Shown here piece after piece: positions 17,241 to 26,385 of a stretch of 64,000 bases of DNA (position 1 is the stretch's first letter; every line of letters begins with the position of its first letter). This DNA comes from Rhodospirillales bacterium URHD0017 (GTDB lineage Bacteria; Pseudomonadota; Alphaproteobacteria; Reyranellales; Reyranellaceae): NCBI GenBank assembly GCA_900110395.1, contig FODP01000024.1:1-64000 (forward strand). Reading direction: 5' to 3'. The notes under the pieces were generated by a model that worked only from the letters and a program-made list of their open reading frames with translations, ran no database searches and was not told the origin of the DNA. The position numbers and the translations under genes are program-made.

Positions 17241-17543
17241 TTACCGAGGCACGTTGCCGCTCGCGACCGGATTGCTGTTCATCGGGCCGGTGGCCGGTGT
17301 GGTGCTGTTGGGATTCCGACTCTTGCCAGTGATCTCGTCGTTGTTGAATCCGCCGCGCGTGCCCGGCATCGAGTTCCCGGTGGCCGTGGAATAGGTCTGC
17401 CAGCCTGGGCTCGTCGTGTTGGTTTGCGCCGGCGGCGCAGCGCGCGTCGTGCGGCTGTCATAAGGCGAGTCGCCTGTCAGCCTGTTCTCGCAGGCCGCGA
17501 GCGCCAAACTCCCGAGTGCAGTGATGATCATCAGTCTGTTCAT
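17241..17543 (-). CDS. Small lipoprotein, Asn/Ser/Thr-rich
   Basis: A 100-residue protein with a lipoprotein signal MNRLMIITALGSLALAAC, the lipobox being LAAC. The mature part is low in hydrophobic residues and rich in Asn, Thr, Ser, Gly and Pro (TGNSMPGTRGGFNNDEITGK), so it is probably disordered at the cell surface or in the periplasm. No family is recognised. It is one of two short lipoproteins in this area. Confidence 0.65.
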   Translation of the reverse strand: MNRLMIITALGSLALAACENRLTGDSPYDSRTTRAAPPAQTNTTSPGWQTYSTATGNSMPGTRGGFNNDEITGKSRNPNSTTPATGPMNSNPVASGNVPR

Positions 17544-17804
17544 GTCGGCTCCTACAGCTACAGCTAGGGAAGGGCGCAGCGCTGCTTATCGTTGCCGGCG
17601 AATACGAATTGAGCGGAGTCGCCGCGAATTGCTCCATCGCTCTCGTTGGAGCAACCGTCGGGCTCTGGTCGCGCCGTGTCATGCCGGCGCGGCCGGAGTT
17701 CCTCCGCGGACGGGCAATGCCTAACGGTCAAGTCCGGCGCGGGCGCTACGGCGCCGGCAACTGCACCACGAAGCGCTCCAGCTCGAACCACGCGCATTCC
17801 GGCT

Positions 17805-18089
17805 TCAGGTGTCGCCCTGATTTCCGTTGGCGGCGACCGTTCGGCCTGCGTGCGCGGGAACAACGGGCTCCGTGCTTTTCCCGCTGGTGCGCCAATCCGA
17901 CAGGTGTTTAAGGAACCACCCCTCGCGAATGGCGATGGCCGTCAGGATTGCTGTGCCCACTGCCGCCACCACCAAAACGGCTGCCACGAGGTCACTCACC
18001 AGGGAATCGGACGGCAGTCCTGCCATCGCACACGGGAGGAGCAACAGCCCTCCGCCATAGGCTACAATCTCGAAGGAGATCAGCAGCAT
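17805..18089 (-). CDS. Small membrane protein with two helices
   Basis: From ATG 18089 the product is 94 residues: MLLISFEIVAYGGGLLLLPC, then LVSDLVAAVLVVAAVGTAIL, and a soluble tail with FLKHLSDWR. The two hydrophobic segments suggest a helical hairpin in the inner membrane. The frame is open far upstream without sense, and no ribosome-binding site is evident, so the start is uncertain. No family is recognised. Confidence 0.45.
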   Translation of the reverse strand: MLLISFEIVAYGGGLLLLPCAMAGLPSDSLVSDLVAAVLVVAAVGTAILTAIAIREGWFLKHLSDWRTSGKSTEPVVPAHAGRTVAANGNQGDT

Positions 18090-18142
18090 TTTCTTGAAGT
18101 CTCGCAAGGTGCCCCTCAGCCTGCGCAGCGGACGAGTAGCGG

Positions 18143-18373
18143 TCAGTACCGGGTGTTCGCACCGCCACCGGTGGCGCCGTTGGCGAAGTCCTGCTTGATC
18201 CGTTGCTTGAGCATGCTTGACGAGCTGGTCGTGCCGTTCCAGGTGCCGTTCACATTGAGCCGCACGCCCATGTAGCGTTCCGGCGCGGCGCCGGTGGATC
18301 CGCCGTTGCCGGCGCTGCTGCAGGCGGCAGCGCCGAGGCCAAGCAGCATGATCGCAGTCCTTGTCAGTTTCAT
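18143..18373 (-). CDS. Small lipoprotein
   Basis: A 76-residue protein starting MKLTRTAIMLLGLGAAACSS, with a clear lipobox (AAAC) and a good ribosome-binding site (CAGGAG) before ATG 18373. The mature part has RYMGVRLNVNGTWNGTTSSS and MLKQRIKQDFANG. It is short and Gly/Ser-rich. No known family; probably an envelope protein. Confidence 0.65.
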   Translation of the reverse strand: MKLTRTAIMLLGLGAAACSSAGNGGSTGAAPERYMGVRLNVNGTWNGTTSSSSMLKQRIKQDFANGATGGGANTRY

Positions 18374-18499
18374 CTGGTACTCCTGAAGCTTTGCTGAGTT
18401 GAACGCCGACGCCACGGGATAGTTGTTGCGCAGCTATGCTTTCTCGCTTGCGGAGAAATGCGACGCTCAACAAAGTATGTCGCTGGCCCCGTGGATGTC

Positions 18500-18826
18500 C
18501 TAGCCGAACACCAGCCAGGTGAATCCGAGCGCTGCAAGCACGACGCAAATCGCGAGGACCAGCCAGAACAAACCAACCCGGCTGGTGGCGCGGCCGGACC
18601 GCAGCGTTTCCTCGTAGGAAGGAGTCGCGTTCTGCCGCGCCAGTTGGTCTCCATCGCTTCGCACTTCGCGGGCCCGCACCTGCTCAGCGATATCGCTGGG
18701 CACCGGGGTGCCGGCGGCTTCCTCGTCGGTCCCCAACGGTGCGGCCGCCGGGTCGTGGCCCGGTGTCTTGTCGCCGGTCCTGCCCGAGTCGATGTCCGCG
18801 CGCAGTCGGGAAACATTCATGGCCAT
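18500..18826 (-). CDS. Small tail-anchored membrane protein
   Basis: The 108-residue protein is hydrophilic for its first 80 residues (ADIDSGRTGDKTPGHDPAAA) and ends with a single hydrophobic helix, VGLFWLVLAICVVLAALGFTW. It should therefore sit in the inner membrane by its C-terminus with the rest in the cytoplasm. Start at 18826 or 18820 cannot be separated. No family is recognised. Confidence 0.55.
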   Translation of the reverse strand: MAMNVSRLRADIDSGRTGDKTPGHDPAAAPLGTDEEAAGTPVPSDIAEQVRAREVRSDGDQLARQNATPSYEETLRSGRATSRVGLFWLVLAICVVLAALGFTWLVFG

Positions 18827-18871
18827 TTCGAGCGCAAGTGTGGAGCGGCTCCGGTCGATCGCGCCTGCCGG

Positions 18872-19396
18872 TCACGCATCGCTCGTCGTGAGCTGGCCGA
18901 GCGACGACGCCCGCCTGTCTCGCACTGCGCGGGGCAGCAAGCGCAGGCGGGAGAGATGGCGGGCGAAGCGCTCGAGCGCGTGAGCGATGCCGGCGGGCTG
19001 GGATTGCGCCGGATCCGCAGGTGCCGGCGCGAGCCGCTTCATGTCGAGGACCGCTTCGAGGTCGCGCGGCAGCAGGAGCGCCGACACACCGGGATTTAGG
19101 CCTTGCAGCAGGAGCTCGCGACCGTCGGCGAAGCGGAGGCCATCGCGGTGAACCCCGGCGCCGTAAGGAAAGCGGATCATGACCGCCTCCGGCGCATCAC
19201 CTAGGGAGAAAGTCTGTTGCAGGCGCCAACTGATGCCTTCCAGACGCAGACGGGCGCCCGCCGGCAGGCAGACCGCGGTGGTGCAGTCGGCCGGGTCGAC
19301 AAAGCCCAGCGTGCCGCTGCGGAAGCGGTGAAGCGTGTACTGCTCCCCGATCGCGGCGGGTCGTGAGCGGTACGTTTCAAGCGAGTAGTCGCACAT
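18872..19396 (-). CDS. Conserved hypothetical protein of the CDYSLETYRSRPA type
   Basis: The 174-residue product starts MCDYSLETYRSRPAAIGEQY, a very conserved opening in an uncharacterised family common in rhizobia and relatives. ATG 19396 is preceded by ACGGAGGACC, a strong ribosome-binding site. Other marks are DCTTAVCLPAGARL and VMIRFPYGAGVHRDGLRF. There is no signal peptide or membrane segment, so it is cytoplasmic. Function is not known. Confidence 0.7.
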   Translation of the reverse strand: MCDYSLETYRSRPAAIGEQYTLHRFRSGTLGFVDPADCTTAVCLPAGARLRLEGISWRLQQTFSLGDAPEAVMIRFPYGAGVHRDGLRFADGRELLLQGLNPGVSALLLPRDLEAVLDMKRLAPAPADPAQSQPAGIAHALERFARHLSRLRLLPRAVRDRRASSLGQLTTSDA

Positions 19397-19450
19397 GCGG
19401 TCCTCCGTACAGCGCGGTCGGCCCTTCAGCCCCGGCGCCACTCGCGGCGC

Positions 19451-19968
19451 CTAACCTACGTAGCGTTCGAATTCCTCCTTGAAGCGGCGGGTCAGCGTGA
19501 CCTGGGCTTCGCCCTTTTCCTGAAGCTCGGGGAACCAGGTTCCTTCCTCCTCATATATGTGATGCAGGACGGCACCCTCGATGTGGTCGAGCTTGTCCAT
19601 GAATACCTGGCTCATCGGCGGCAAGGTCTCGAGCAGCGCCATCTGCATCTTGACCAGCGCCTGCTCGTTGTAGCCGATCTCCGCGTGTGCCTTCTCGTTC
19701 GCGGCAGCAAGTGCCGGATAAAGCACGGACTCTTCGGCTTGGGCGTGGCCCAGGAGCAGGACCGCGAGCTGGCGGAGCAAGCTCGTACGCGCCTGCGCAT
19801 CTTCGGCATTGCGCGTTTGCCTGAACGCTGCCCGCAGCGGTGCTCCAGAGCGAGAGCGAACCAGCTTCCCTTCACCGCGACACCATGGGCCTTAGCGCGG
19901 GCTTCGATGCGCGCCTTTTCGCTTTCCGACGGCGTGACGGCCGCGACGACCTTGTCCAGCAACGACAT
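19451..19968 (-). pseudogene. Hemerythrin-like HHE-domain gene with a frameshift
   Basis: The gene starts MSLLDKVVAAVTPSESEKAR and runs well until ALALEHR near 19840, then loses sense in that frame. The next frame continues the same protein: RAAFRQTRNAEDAQART, LLGHAQAEESVLYPAL, LDHIEGAVLHHIYEEEGTWF and FKEEFERYVG. These include the His and Glu ligands of the di-iron hemerythrin fold, which binds O2, NO or senses iron. One base lost or gained at about 19833-19838 explains the break. It is either a real pseudogene or a sequencing error. Confidence 0.7.
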
Positions 19969-20063
19969 AGAACCTCCCCTTACCCGTTATGACAGGGACG
20001 TTTCGCCGCCGACTTTCGTTGCCCGCGCCGCGCGATTTCCTGTCTAGCAGCCTCATGCGGGAC

Positions 20064-20444
20064 CTACGACCTTCTCACGAAATCGTCTTGCGCTCGTAAC
20101 TGCGGCGCGTTGTTCGACATTAGCGACGATGCAGGGCACCGCGCGGCCCTACTCTCTCCTGGATGGACGAAGGGGTCCCGGCCCGGCAAGGGCCGGGGCA
20201 CCGCGCATTGTGGCGGGTTGCCCAGCTGAAAGCCGGAGTCATCGCCGGCGCCGCGGTGCAGAAGCAGCGCACCGACCGCAAGGGCGATGGCGGCCGCTGT
20301 GCCGCAGCCTATCGCGACATACCCCGCCATGCTGACGTCGCGCCAGGGGTCATCCGCGGTCGCATGCAGTGTGAGCAGCACATAGACCGCGAGCCCCAGG
20401 AGTATGAGGAAAAGCGTCAGAAGCGACCACGCCCTGATGCTCAT
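20064..20444 (-). CDS. Small membrane protein with two helices
   Basis: The 126-residue product begins MSIRAWSLLTLFLILLGLAV and has a second helix VAIGCGTAAAIALAVGALLL. The last 50 residues (from about GNPPQCAVPRP) have the composition of non-coding sequence, so the original stop may have been lost. No family is recognised. Confidence 0.45.
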   Translation of the reverse strand: MSIRAWSLLTLFLILLGLAVYVLLTLHATADDPWRDVSMAGYVAIGCGTAAAIALAVGALLLHRGAGDDSGFQLGNPPQCAVPRPLPGRDPFVHPGESRAARCPASSLMSNNAPQLRAQDDFVRRS

Positions 20445-20552
20445 CGGCAGAGCTCCGTGCTCCTGTCAATCCGGCGGCTCATCCAGCTCGCGGCTGTCTG
20501 GCTCTTTGTCGCCGGTGTCGGAACAGTTCACGACGCGACTCTCCGGCGGCAC

Positions 20553-21035
20553 CTAGAGGTGCTTGAGCACATTCTCAGCCGTGGACGCCTCGAAGGCCCC
20601 CGGCTTCTCTACGAAAAGTTCCCTGATGACTCCGTCCTCCACGATCATGGCGTAGCGCTGGCTGCGCGTGCCGAGACCCGATCTGGAGGCATCCAGGGTA
20701 AGACCCATCGCTCGGGTGAACTCGCCATTGCCGTCACCCAGCATCATCACCTTGTCATCCGACTTTTGATCCTTCGCCCATGCCCCCATGACGAACGCGT
20801 CGTTGACGGAGATGCAGGCGATCGTGTCAACACCCTTCATCTTGAAAGCTTCCGATGCGGCCACGAACCCGGGCACATGCTTGGCGCTTCAAGTAGGGGT
20901 GAAGGCCCCCGGCAAGGCGAAGGCCACGACCTTCTTGTTCGGTGCAAAAACTTCTTCCGTCGAGACAGTCGTGGAGCCCTGCGGGCCCATCGTGTACAAC
21001 GTGGCGCTGGGAACCTTGTCGCCGACCTTCATCAT
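20553..21035 (-). CDS. Peroxiredoxin (Prx5/AHP1-like), probable selenoprotein with Sec49 encoded by TGA
   Basis: The frame starts at ATG 21035 (AAGGAG upstream) and reads MMKVGDKVPSATLY... to PGAFTPT. The next codon, at 20889-20891, is TGA. The frame then continues without fault for 111 codons: SAKHVPGFVAASEAFK, ISVNDAFVMGAW, LDASRSGLGTRSQRYAMIVE, to the stop at 20553. In this family the motif is PGAFTPTCS, and the Cys is the peroxidatic residue that reduces peroxides. The TGA replaces exactly that Cys, at residue 49 of 160, so selenocysteine is the best reading. A hairpin with a GGUU loop lies 20 bases after the TGA. The alternative is a nonsense mutation. Confidence 0.8.
20855..20878 (-). 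promoter_or_regulatory. SECIS-like hairpin after the in-frame TGA
   Basis: Counting the T of TGA as 1, bases 14-37 fold into a stem: A14-U37, U15-A36, G16-C35, U17-G34, G18-C32, C19-G31, C20-G30, C21-G28 and G22-C27. Single bulges occur at C33 and U29, and the loop at 23-26 is GGUU. Bacterial SECIS elements are hairpins at this distance, with G and U in the apical loop contacted by SelB. The match in position and loop is good; the folding was done by eye. Confidence 0.6.
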
Positions 21036-21454
21036 CGCTTGCTCCTTCGGCAGCGGTGCGGCTGGGCATCGAGTGCTTGGCCGTGAGCCTCGGAGTATTA
21101 GTCCCATCCTGCGACGAAAGTTGCGCCGGCCTGTCGAAAATGGATCACGGCCCGCCGCGCGCGCGGCGGCGTGATTATCGTGGCACTCTGCCGGTTCAGT
21201 CGATCTTTCTACTCCACCACGCCAGCACTCCCGCCCGACGACCGCAAGCGATACCAACACGAAGCTGGCGCCAAAGCTGGTCATCACGAACTCCCAAAAC
21301 TCCTGCACGCAAGTACTAGTGATCGGCCATGCCACCTTGTTGCGCCAGCAGCCGATAGCCAATCCCACGAATTCTCGCGCACGCTGGCCAATTGCTCGCA
21401 AGGACAACGCAGCTTCACGGCGGGCAACGCACCTGTTCAGTGAGGGCCGTTCCA

Positions 21455-21772
21455 CTAGCCTCGGCTACCGCGCCATGCCGTGGTCCGGTCCGGCACGGCG
21501 GCCGACGGGCTTTTGCCGGACTTTTCCTGCAGCTTGAAGAACAGGATGCCCAACAGCAGCAGGAGGCTGATGCAGTTGGAGATGATGATTACCCAGTCGC
21601 CTCGGAACACGCCGTAACCGATCCAGAGCGCAACCCCGGTGCTATGAAGAAGCAGCATGCGGAGCGATAGATCGCCGGCCGACCCTGTTTCCCAGCACTT
21701 CTTCAGTTGCCGCACACTGGAGAGTGTGGTGCAGCCGGCAGCAATCCCACCGATGACGGTTCCTAAATCCAA
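21455..21772 (-). CDS. SemiSWEET-type sugar transporter (PQ-loop)
   Basis: The 105-residue protein has three transmembrane helices: TVIGGIAAGCTTLSSVRQLK, LLLHSTGVALWIGYGVFRG and WVIIISNCISLLLLLGILFF. The layout, the G-x-x-x-x-x-W-x-x-Y-G motif and the conserved Asn (ISN) are those of bacterial SemiSWEETs, which form dimers and let mono- or disaccharides through the inner membrane. The first helix has TTLSSVRQLKKCW where many have a PQ pair. Its neighbours give no hint of the sugar. Confidence 0.8.
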   Translation of the reverse strand: MDLGTVIGGIAAGCTTLSSVRQLKKCWETGSAGDLSLRMLLLHSTGVALWIGYGVFRGDWVIIISNCISLLLLLGILFFKLQEKSGKSPSAAVPDRTTAWRGSRG

Positions 21773-22594
21773 GACGCCCTATCCTGATTTCCAGCACCAG
21801 AACGACCGGTGTTTAGGGCGGTTGCTGTCGATCCCTTCTGAACTCAACTGGTCGCGGGATCTGCGAACACTTCGGAGAGCGGAGCAACGGGCGGGATTGG
21901 CTCGTCCGGCTCCCGCATTACATCCTGAAGCCTCAAGCTTGGTGGAACCACGCCGATTGCCGCGCGCTCTTCAGACTTACAAGCTTTCGCCCATAAAAAC
22001 GCGCAGCGATGTCCTCGCTCGTAGCCGGCTTCGGTCAATGCCACCGCCTCGATCGCGCTGCGCTGGTGGTAGATGGAAGTGATGCTGCCGCGGTGTCCCT
22101 AATGCAACGCTGCGAAACAGACCGCGCGGGAGAAAACCACGAGTAAACGATGCTCGCCAAGTCTAACCAAAATGAGTTTGCCGATGCTCGCTACCTCTTG
22201 AGGAGTCAGCGAGAGTTGGAGGTCGCCAACTAACGATGCCAGTGCGTCGTCGCCGTCCAGCGTAACTGTGAGCAACCGGTGCATGCTCCGGCACGTCGGC
22301 CATGCCGGAAGAGCCACTTCGCGAAATCAGTTCGTGGGCACTAACAGTGCCGAGGCTGAACCCTGAGGCCGCGAGCTTCTCAACAACACCCCGCATTTCT
22401 TCCGGAATCTGGATCCTAATCTCGTCTTGCGAAGCGAACATGAACAGCTCCAGATGCTGCCCTCGGCAACGCCCGCCGTCCTTTTCCGGCAAACGTAGGC
22501 GGAAGAAAAGTCAGCGGAAATTTCATCACCGCTTCGGTCACAATGTTCTCGCGAAATTCGTTCTTGACCTTAATCCCTTTGACCTGCCGAGAGA
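21773..22594. other. Region with weak frames only
   Basis: Two weak minus-strand frames stand out. One (22044 to 21844) starts at GTG and encodes 66 residues with ERGHRCAFLWAKACKSEE. The other starts at ATG 22441 and is listed separately. The rest shows no recognisable gene. Confidence 0.35.
22163..22441 (-). CDS. Possible small protein or phasin-like remnant
   Basis: ATG 22441 has a good ribosome-binding site (TGGAG, seven bases before) and opens a frame with MFASQDEIRIQIPEEMRGVV and EKLAASGFS. The P-E-E-M-R-x-x-x-E-K pattern resembles the start of phasins, proteins that coat polyhydroxyalkanoate granules. After about 45 residues the composition becomes non-coding (RRRRTG), so the gene is probably truncated or frameshifted. 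The assignment is weak. Confidence 0.25.
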   Translation of the reverse strand: MFASQDEIRIQIPEEMRGVVEKLAASGFSLGTVSAHELISRSGSSGMADVPEHAPVAHSYAGRRRRTGIVSWRPPTLADSSRGSEHRQTHFG

Positions 22595-24469
22595 CTATTG
22601 CCCAGAGAGTAACTGCTGGGTGACTTGCCCGCATGGTACGTCCTTGGCGGTGCCGACTACCGGCGTAGGGATCGGGAAACAGGTCCAGAAGGTCAAATTG
22701 CTTGGCGTTGGCATCGATCTCGGTCTTGACCGCCTGGGTGATCAGCGAGGCCTGGCCCTGCACGTGCAGGACCGACTTCTGGGTGTCGAGCAGGGTGCGG
22801 TCGAAGGTGACGGTGCCGTCGTTGAAGTTCAGCCGTCCGACGGCGCACTTTATAGGAATGCGGTTGTCCCCAGTGACATAGAGGATCAGCGCATCGAAGA
22901 TCTGGAGTCCCGACAAGCTCACCATCAGGCTAGAGACCGAGCCGCCGGCCATCGCGGCTGCGACATAGCCGTTGGCTGTGGTCAGGACCTGGGCGAGCGA
23001 GCGGCCGGTGCCGGCCAGCACGACGCGGCCCTGCACCTTGCCATAGGTGGCGTCGAAGTAGCGCGACCCGCGGAAGAAGTTGCGTAGCTCGATGTCGCTC
23101 AGCACCAGCCTGGTGCGCACCTTAGGTGTATCGGTCTTGGCGGCGACCACGAGCTCGCCCGCGATCTTGCCGGCACCCGCGCTCTGGCCGTCGCCCAGCA
23201 GGATCAGCGTGAGCGGCTTGGCCGTCGCCACACCGTCCTGCACCACGACGTGGAAAGACAGCGCCTGCACCGGCAGGTAGGCGGGCGCGATCACCCGCTT
23301 GGCATCGAGCGTGACGTCCATGTTCATCGCTCGGAGCTTCTCGACCTTGAGCGGCACATTGGGGAAGAGATCGCCGGTCGCTTCGAGCTGCTGCTGGGTC
23401 TGGCGCTGCTGCGGCGAGACATTGCCGCCGGGCTTGCCGGGCGGTGCGCCGACCAAGGGCGCCAGGTCGGCGAAAACCAGCTTCTGCGAGACGAGCTTGG
23501 GCCGCGAGATGGCCGGACTTGCGCCGCGTGTCGACCAGGACGTCGCCGGTGAGGTCGCTGTCGCCGACATGCCACTTGCTCTCGACAAATTTCCAGACAC
23601 CCGCTTCACGATGCAACTTGCCGGTGATGTTGTAGGGCGGGGTCTGAGGACCGGGAATGCCGAGCAGCGGATAAATGTCGGCGAGGTCGTGGCCCTGCAG
23701 AGAGAGCTCGACATCGGCGCCCGTCCATTGGAAGGGATCCATCACCGTGCCCTTGGCCTTCAGCTTGGTGGCGCCGAAGGTGACGTCGAGATCCAATGGA
23801 TAGGGCTGCTCGGTGTCGCGCAGCATGACCAGCGAGCCGCCGACGAAGCGCAAGGTGAGCGGCTGCCCCTCGAGCTTGCCCTTGAGCTCGAGCTTCGCCT
23901 GCGGTTGGTCACCCGCGGTCCCGGTCGCGGTCGAGACCGTGCCGTCGAGGTCGAGCTTGCGCTTGGGGTCGCGGTAGCTGAGCTTGCCCTCAGTGACTTC
24001 CAGACGGCCAATCACCGGCGTCTCGAAGCGATTGTCCGGCTCGACCGCCCCCTTGGCCGCAGCGGCTGCCGTCGGCGCCTCACCTAGATCCCAGTTCAGC
24101 CGATCCTGGTCGCCCTTCTCGATCACGATCTCAGGCTTGCGCAGCACAAGGCTGGGCAGCACGAGGTCGCCCTTGAGGAGCGGCCACAGACGGATCTCGA
24201 AATCAACCTGGTCGGCCTTCAGCATGTGCGGTTCCTTGGCCCATTCGGCGTTGGCGAACTCCAACCCGGCCAAGTGGACATGGGGAGTCCACCCCCAGGC
24301 GATAGAGATGTCGGCAATCGTGGTCTTGCGCCCCGACAGCGCGCTGGCATGGCTTTCGAGCCGGCTGCGGAAATCGTCTGACGTGACGTAAAAATACATT
24401 GAGCCGATCGCGACAACGATCAGCGCGATCAGAATGCAAGCCGTCCAACCTAGCAACCTACCGTCTCAT
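22595..24469 (-). pseudogene. AsmA-family envelope protein gene with several lesions
   Basis: The gene encodes an AsmA-type protein with an N-terminal helix (ILIALIVVAIGSMYFYVTSD) and long beta-rich lipid-transfer-like sequence (HVHLAGLEFANAEWAKEPHM, LVLPSLVLRKPEIVIEKGDQ). Three breaks are visible. ATG 24469 is followed after three codons by TAG, and removal of four bases (TAGG, part of a TAGGTTG repeat) would restore MRRLLGWTA. Near 23520 the frame shifts, so that RPKLVSQKLVFADLAPLVG follows in another frame. Near 22680 a further shift leads to VVGTAKDVPCGQVTQQLLSG and the stop at 22595. It is unlikely to give a full protein. Confidence 0.75.
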
Positions 24470-25275
24470 ACGGCCCCAAACGAGTTGCCGCGCGTCTGTT
24501 CCGGCCTGAACGATGTGCTTGGACGATCACCTTGCTAGTGGGTCGTTGCCCTCCGAACAGCGTCCTTCGGTGCGGGAGGTCCGACTCCGCGGTCTCCGAA
24601 CGGGTGCCCGTTCAGTGGAGCCGGACCTACCAGCCAGAAAACGAGGGAAAGTGGCTGGCATCGGACGAACACCGTGTTCCGGAGCTTGGTTACGTTGTCC
24701 CGCCGATTTAGACTTCTGGCGCAGCGCGTCTTGAGAACGCCCGGAGTGGCCGGCAAAAAGAAGCTCATCGGTGAAGCCGATGGGCTCGAAGTAGCTAGCC
24801 TGGCGGAAGGCAAACCAGGGTCAGCCGGGGAACTGGACAGGCTTGGTGCCTACTGGATGACGATCTCAACGCGCTGGTCGCGTTGCAGCTCGGCGCCTCT
24901 TCCCCTTTCTTAGTCCGACAGCAACTGTCTCCGGTCTCTGACATTCGCTGCTGTACTGGCTGGTGGTGGCAGACACGCGGCCCGCCCGGCGACCCCGACG
25001 CACTCACATCCGCCCACATTGAGACTCGGGGCCGTTCCCTCAGCCCGCACCCCCACGCGCCTCGCCTCGGGACCGGTTATCTCCAGTGCAGCGCCAGCCC
25101 GTTCGCACGGTGTGCGAGGCTTCGATGGGCGCCATGGCGATGGTCACCTGGGTATCGGGCCAATCTTCGCCTCCTGAATGGACGTGCGCGTGATCGGGCA
25201 ACGCCTTCCAATCCGGGAAGTTAAGCGGGCGAAGATCCGCCAGAGCCACGGCTAGCCGAAAGGAGCCACGGGCAG
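24470..25275. other. 0.8-kb stretch without a supported gene
   Basis: A minus-strand frame at 25249-25040 begins MALADLRPLNFPDWKALPDH and is the only one with protein-like composition; it has no recognisable family. No RNA gene or repeat is seen. The ribosome-binding site AAAGGAG of the next gene is at the right end. Confidence 0.4.
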
Positions 25276-26196
25276 ATGGAAACTATTCGGGGCCGACCCG
25301 GCGAGCGCAGTCCAGCGGACTTCACCGCTCGTGGGTGGAAAGAGATCGCGACAGCGGTCAGGCACAACATCACGCAGCATCGCATTCTGGTGTTGGGGGC
25401 CGGATCGGCCTTCTACGCGGTCTTGGCACTCTCGCCGACGCTGGCGGTCGGCATCTCCCTGTTCGGCCTGTTTGTTGATTCGCAACGGGTGGCAGAGCTT
25501 TTGGACCAGCTGTCGGACGTTCTCCCAACTGGCGTTCTCGATATCCTACGAGACCAGCTGCAGAGGCTGGTCGAGCATTCGCGCGGCAGGCTCGGGGCCA
25601 CGCTGGCCTTTTCGGTAACATTGTCCCTGTGGAGTGCAAACAGGGCGACCAAGGCTCTGATCGACGCGCTCAATATCGTCTACGGCGAAAGGGAGCGGCG
25701 GGGATTCGTCCGGCTGAACCTAGCGTCGCTTGCACTGACCGCAGGCGCCTTCGTGTTTGGCCTTATTGCGGTGGCGACGACACTGGCATTGCCGCTGATC
25801 TTGAAATCCACCGACCTTAGTGCCGCACGGGACACCCTGTTGCGCTTCGGCCGCTGGCCTCTCCTCCTTGCGATCAGCACCCTTGCTCTGGCCCTGCTCT
25901 ACTATTTCGCACCGGATCGAGAGGTTCCGCGCTGGCGGTGGGTGACGGCCGGCAGCGGTGCGGCTTCCCTGCTGTGGCTCATGTCATCGATCCTGTTCTC
26001 CTGGTACGCGACGCACTTCGCGAACTACGACCGGACCTATGGCCCGCTTGCGGGTATCGTTGTTCTGATGCTCTGGTTCTGGCTCAGCAGCGTGGTGATC
26101 CTGCTGGGCGCCGAAGTCGATGCCGAAATGGAGGAGCAGGCCGGAGAACGGCCCTCGAACGAACCTGATCGAGCCGGTCTACCGCGCCGGACGTAA
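25276..26196 (+). CDS. YihY/BrkB-family inner-membrane protein
   Basis: A 306-residue protein with six hydrophobic segments. Family marks include GAGSAFYAVLALSPTLAVGI, the region SLWSANRATKALIDALNIVY, and near the end WYATHFANYDRTYGPLAGIV followed by LMLWFWLSSVVILLGAEVDA. These are the conserved blocks of YihY (once called BrkB or RNase BN). The molecular role of the family is not settled. An AAAGGAG lies about 13 bases before the start. The gene is intact, and it is the last chromosomal-type gene before the integrated element. Confidence 0.88.
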   Translation: METIRGRPGERSPADFTARGWKEIATAVRHNITQHRILVLGAGSAFYAVLALSPTLAVGISLFGLFVDSQRVAELLDQLSDVLPTGVLDILRDQLQRLVEHSRGRLGATLAFSVTLSLWSANRATKALIDALNIVYGERERRGFVRLNLASLALTAGAFVFGLIAVATTLALPLILKSTDLSAARDTLLRFGRWPLLLAISTLALALLYYFAPDREVPRWRWVTAGSGAASLLWLMSSILFSWYATHFANYDRTYGPLAGIVVLMLWFWLSSVVILLGAEVDAEMEEQAGERPSNEPDRAGLPRRT

Positions 26197-26385
26197 GAGC
26201 TGACCTACCCCGTATCAGGAAGACCACGCCCTACTTACATCTCCGGTCTACAACTGGATAAGCGGTGGAGTTCTCGACTGTATGGATAAACAATTCGCGA
26301 TCTGCCTCTAGCACCCAGTTGTGTCCCCCGAGTGTCCCCGAGGAATTCATCAGCAAGACCTTGAGGAGGAAAATCCTGGTTTTAT

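Noticed and set aside
20553..20876. Separate short peroxiredoxin gene starting at an internal ATG/GTG after the TGA
   Set aside because: It would lack the N-terminal third including the catalytic residue and has no ribosome-binding site; one gene with a recoded TGA explains the sequence better.
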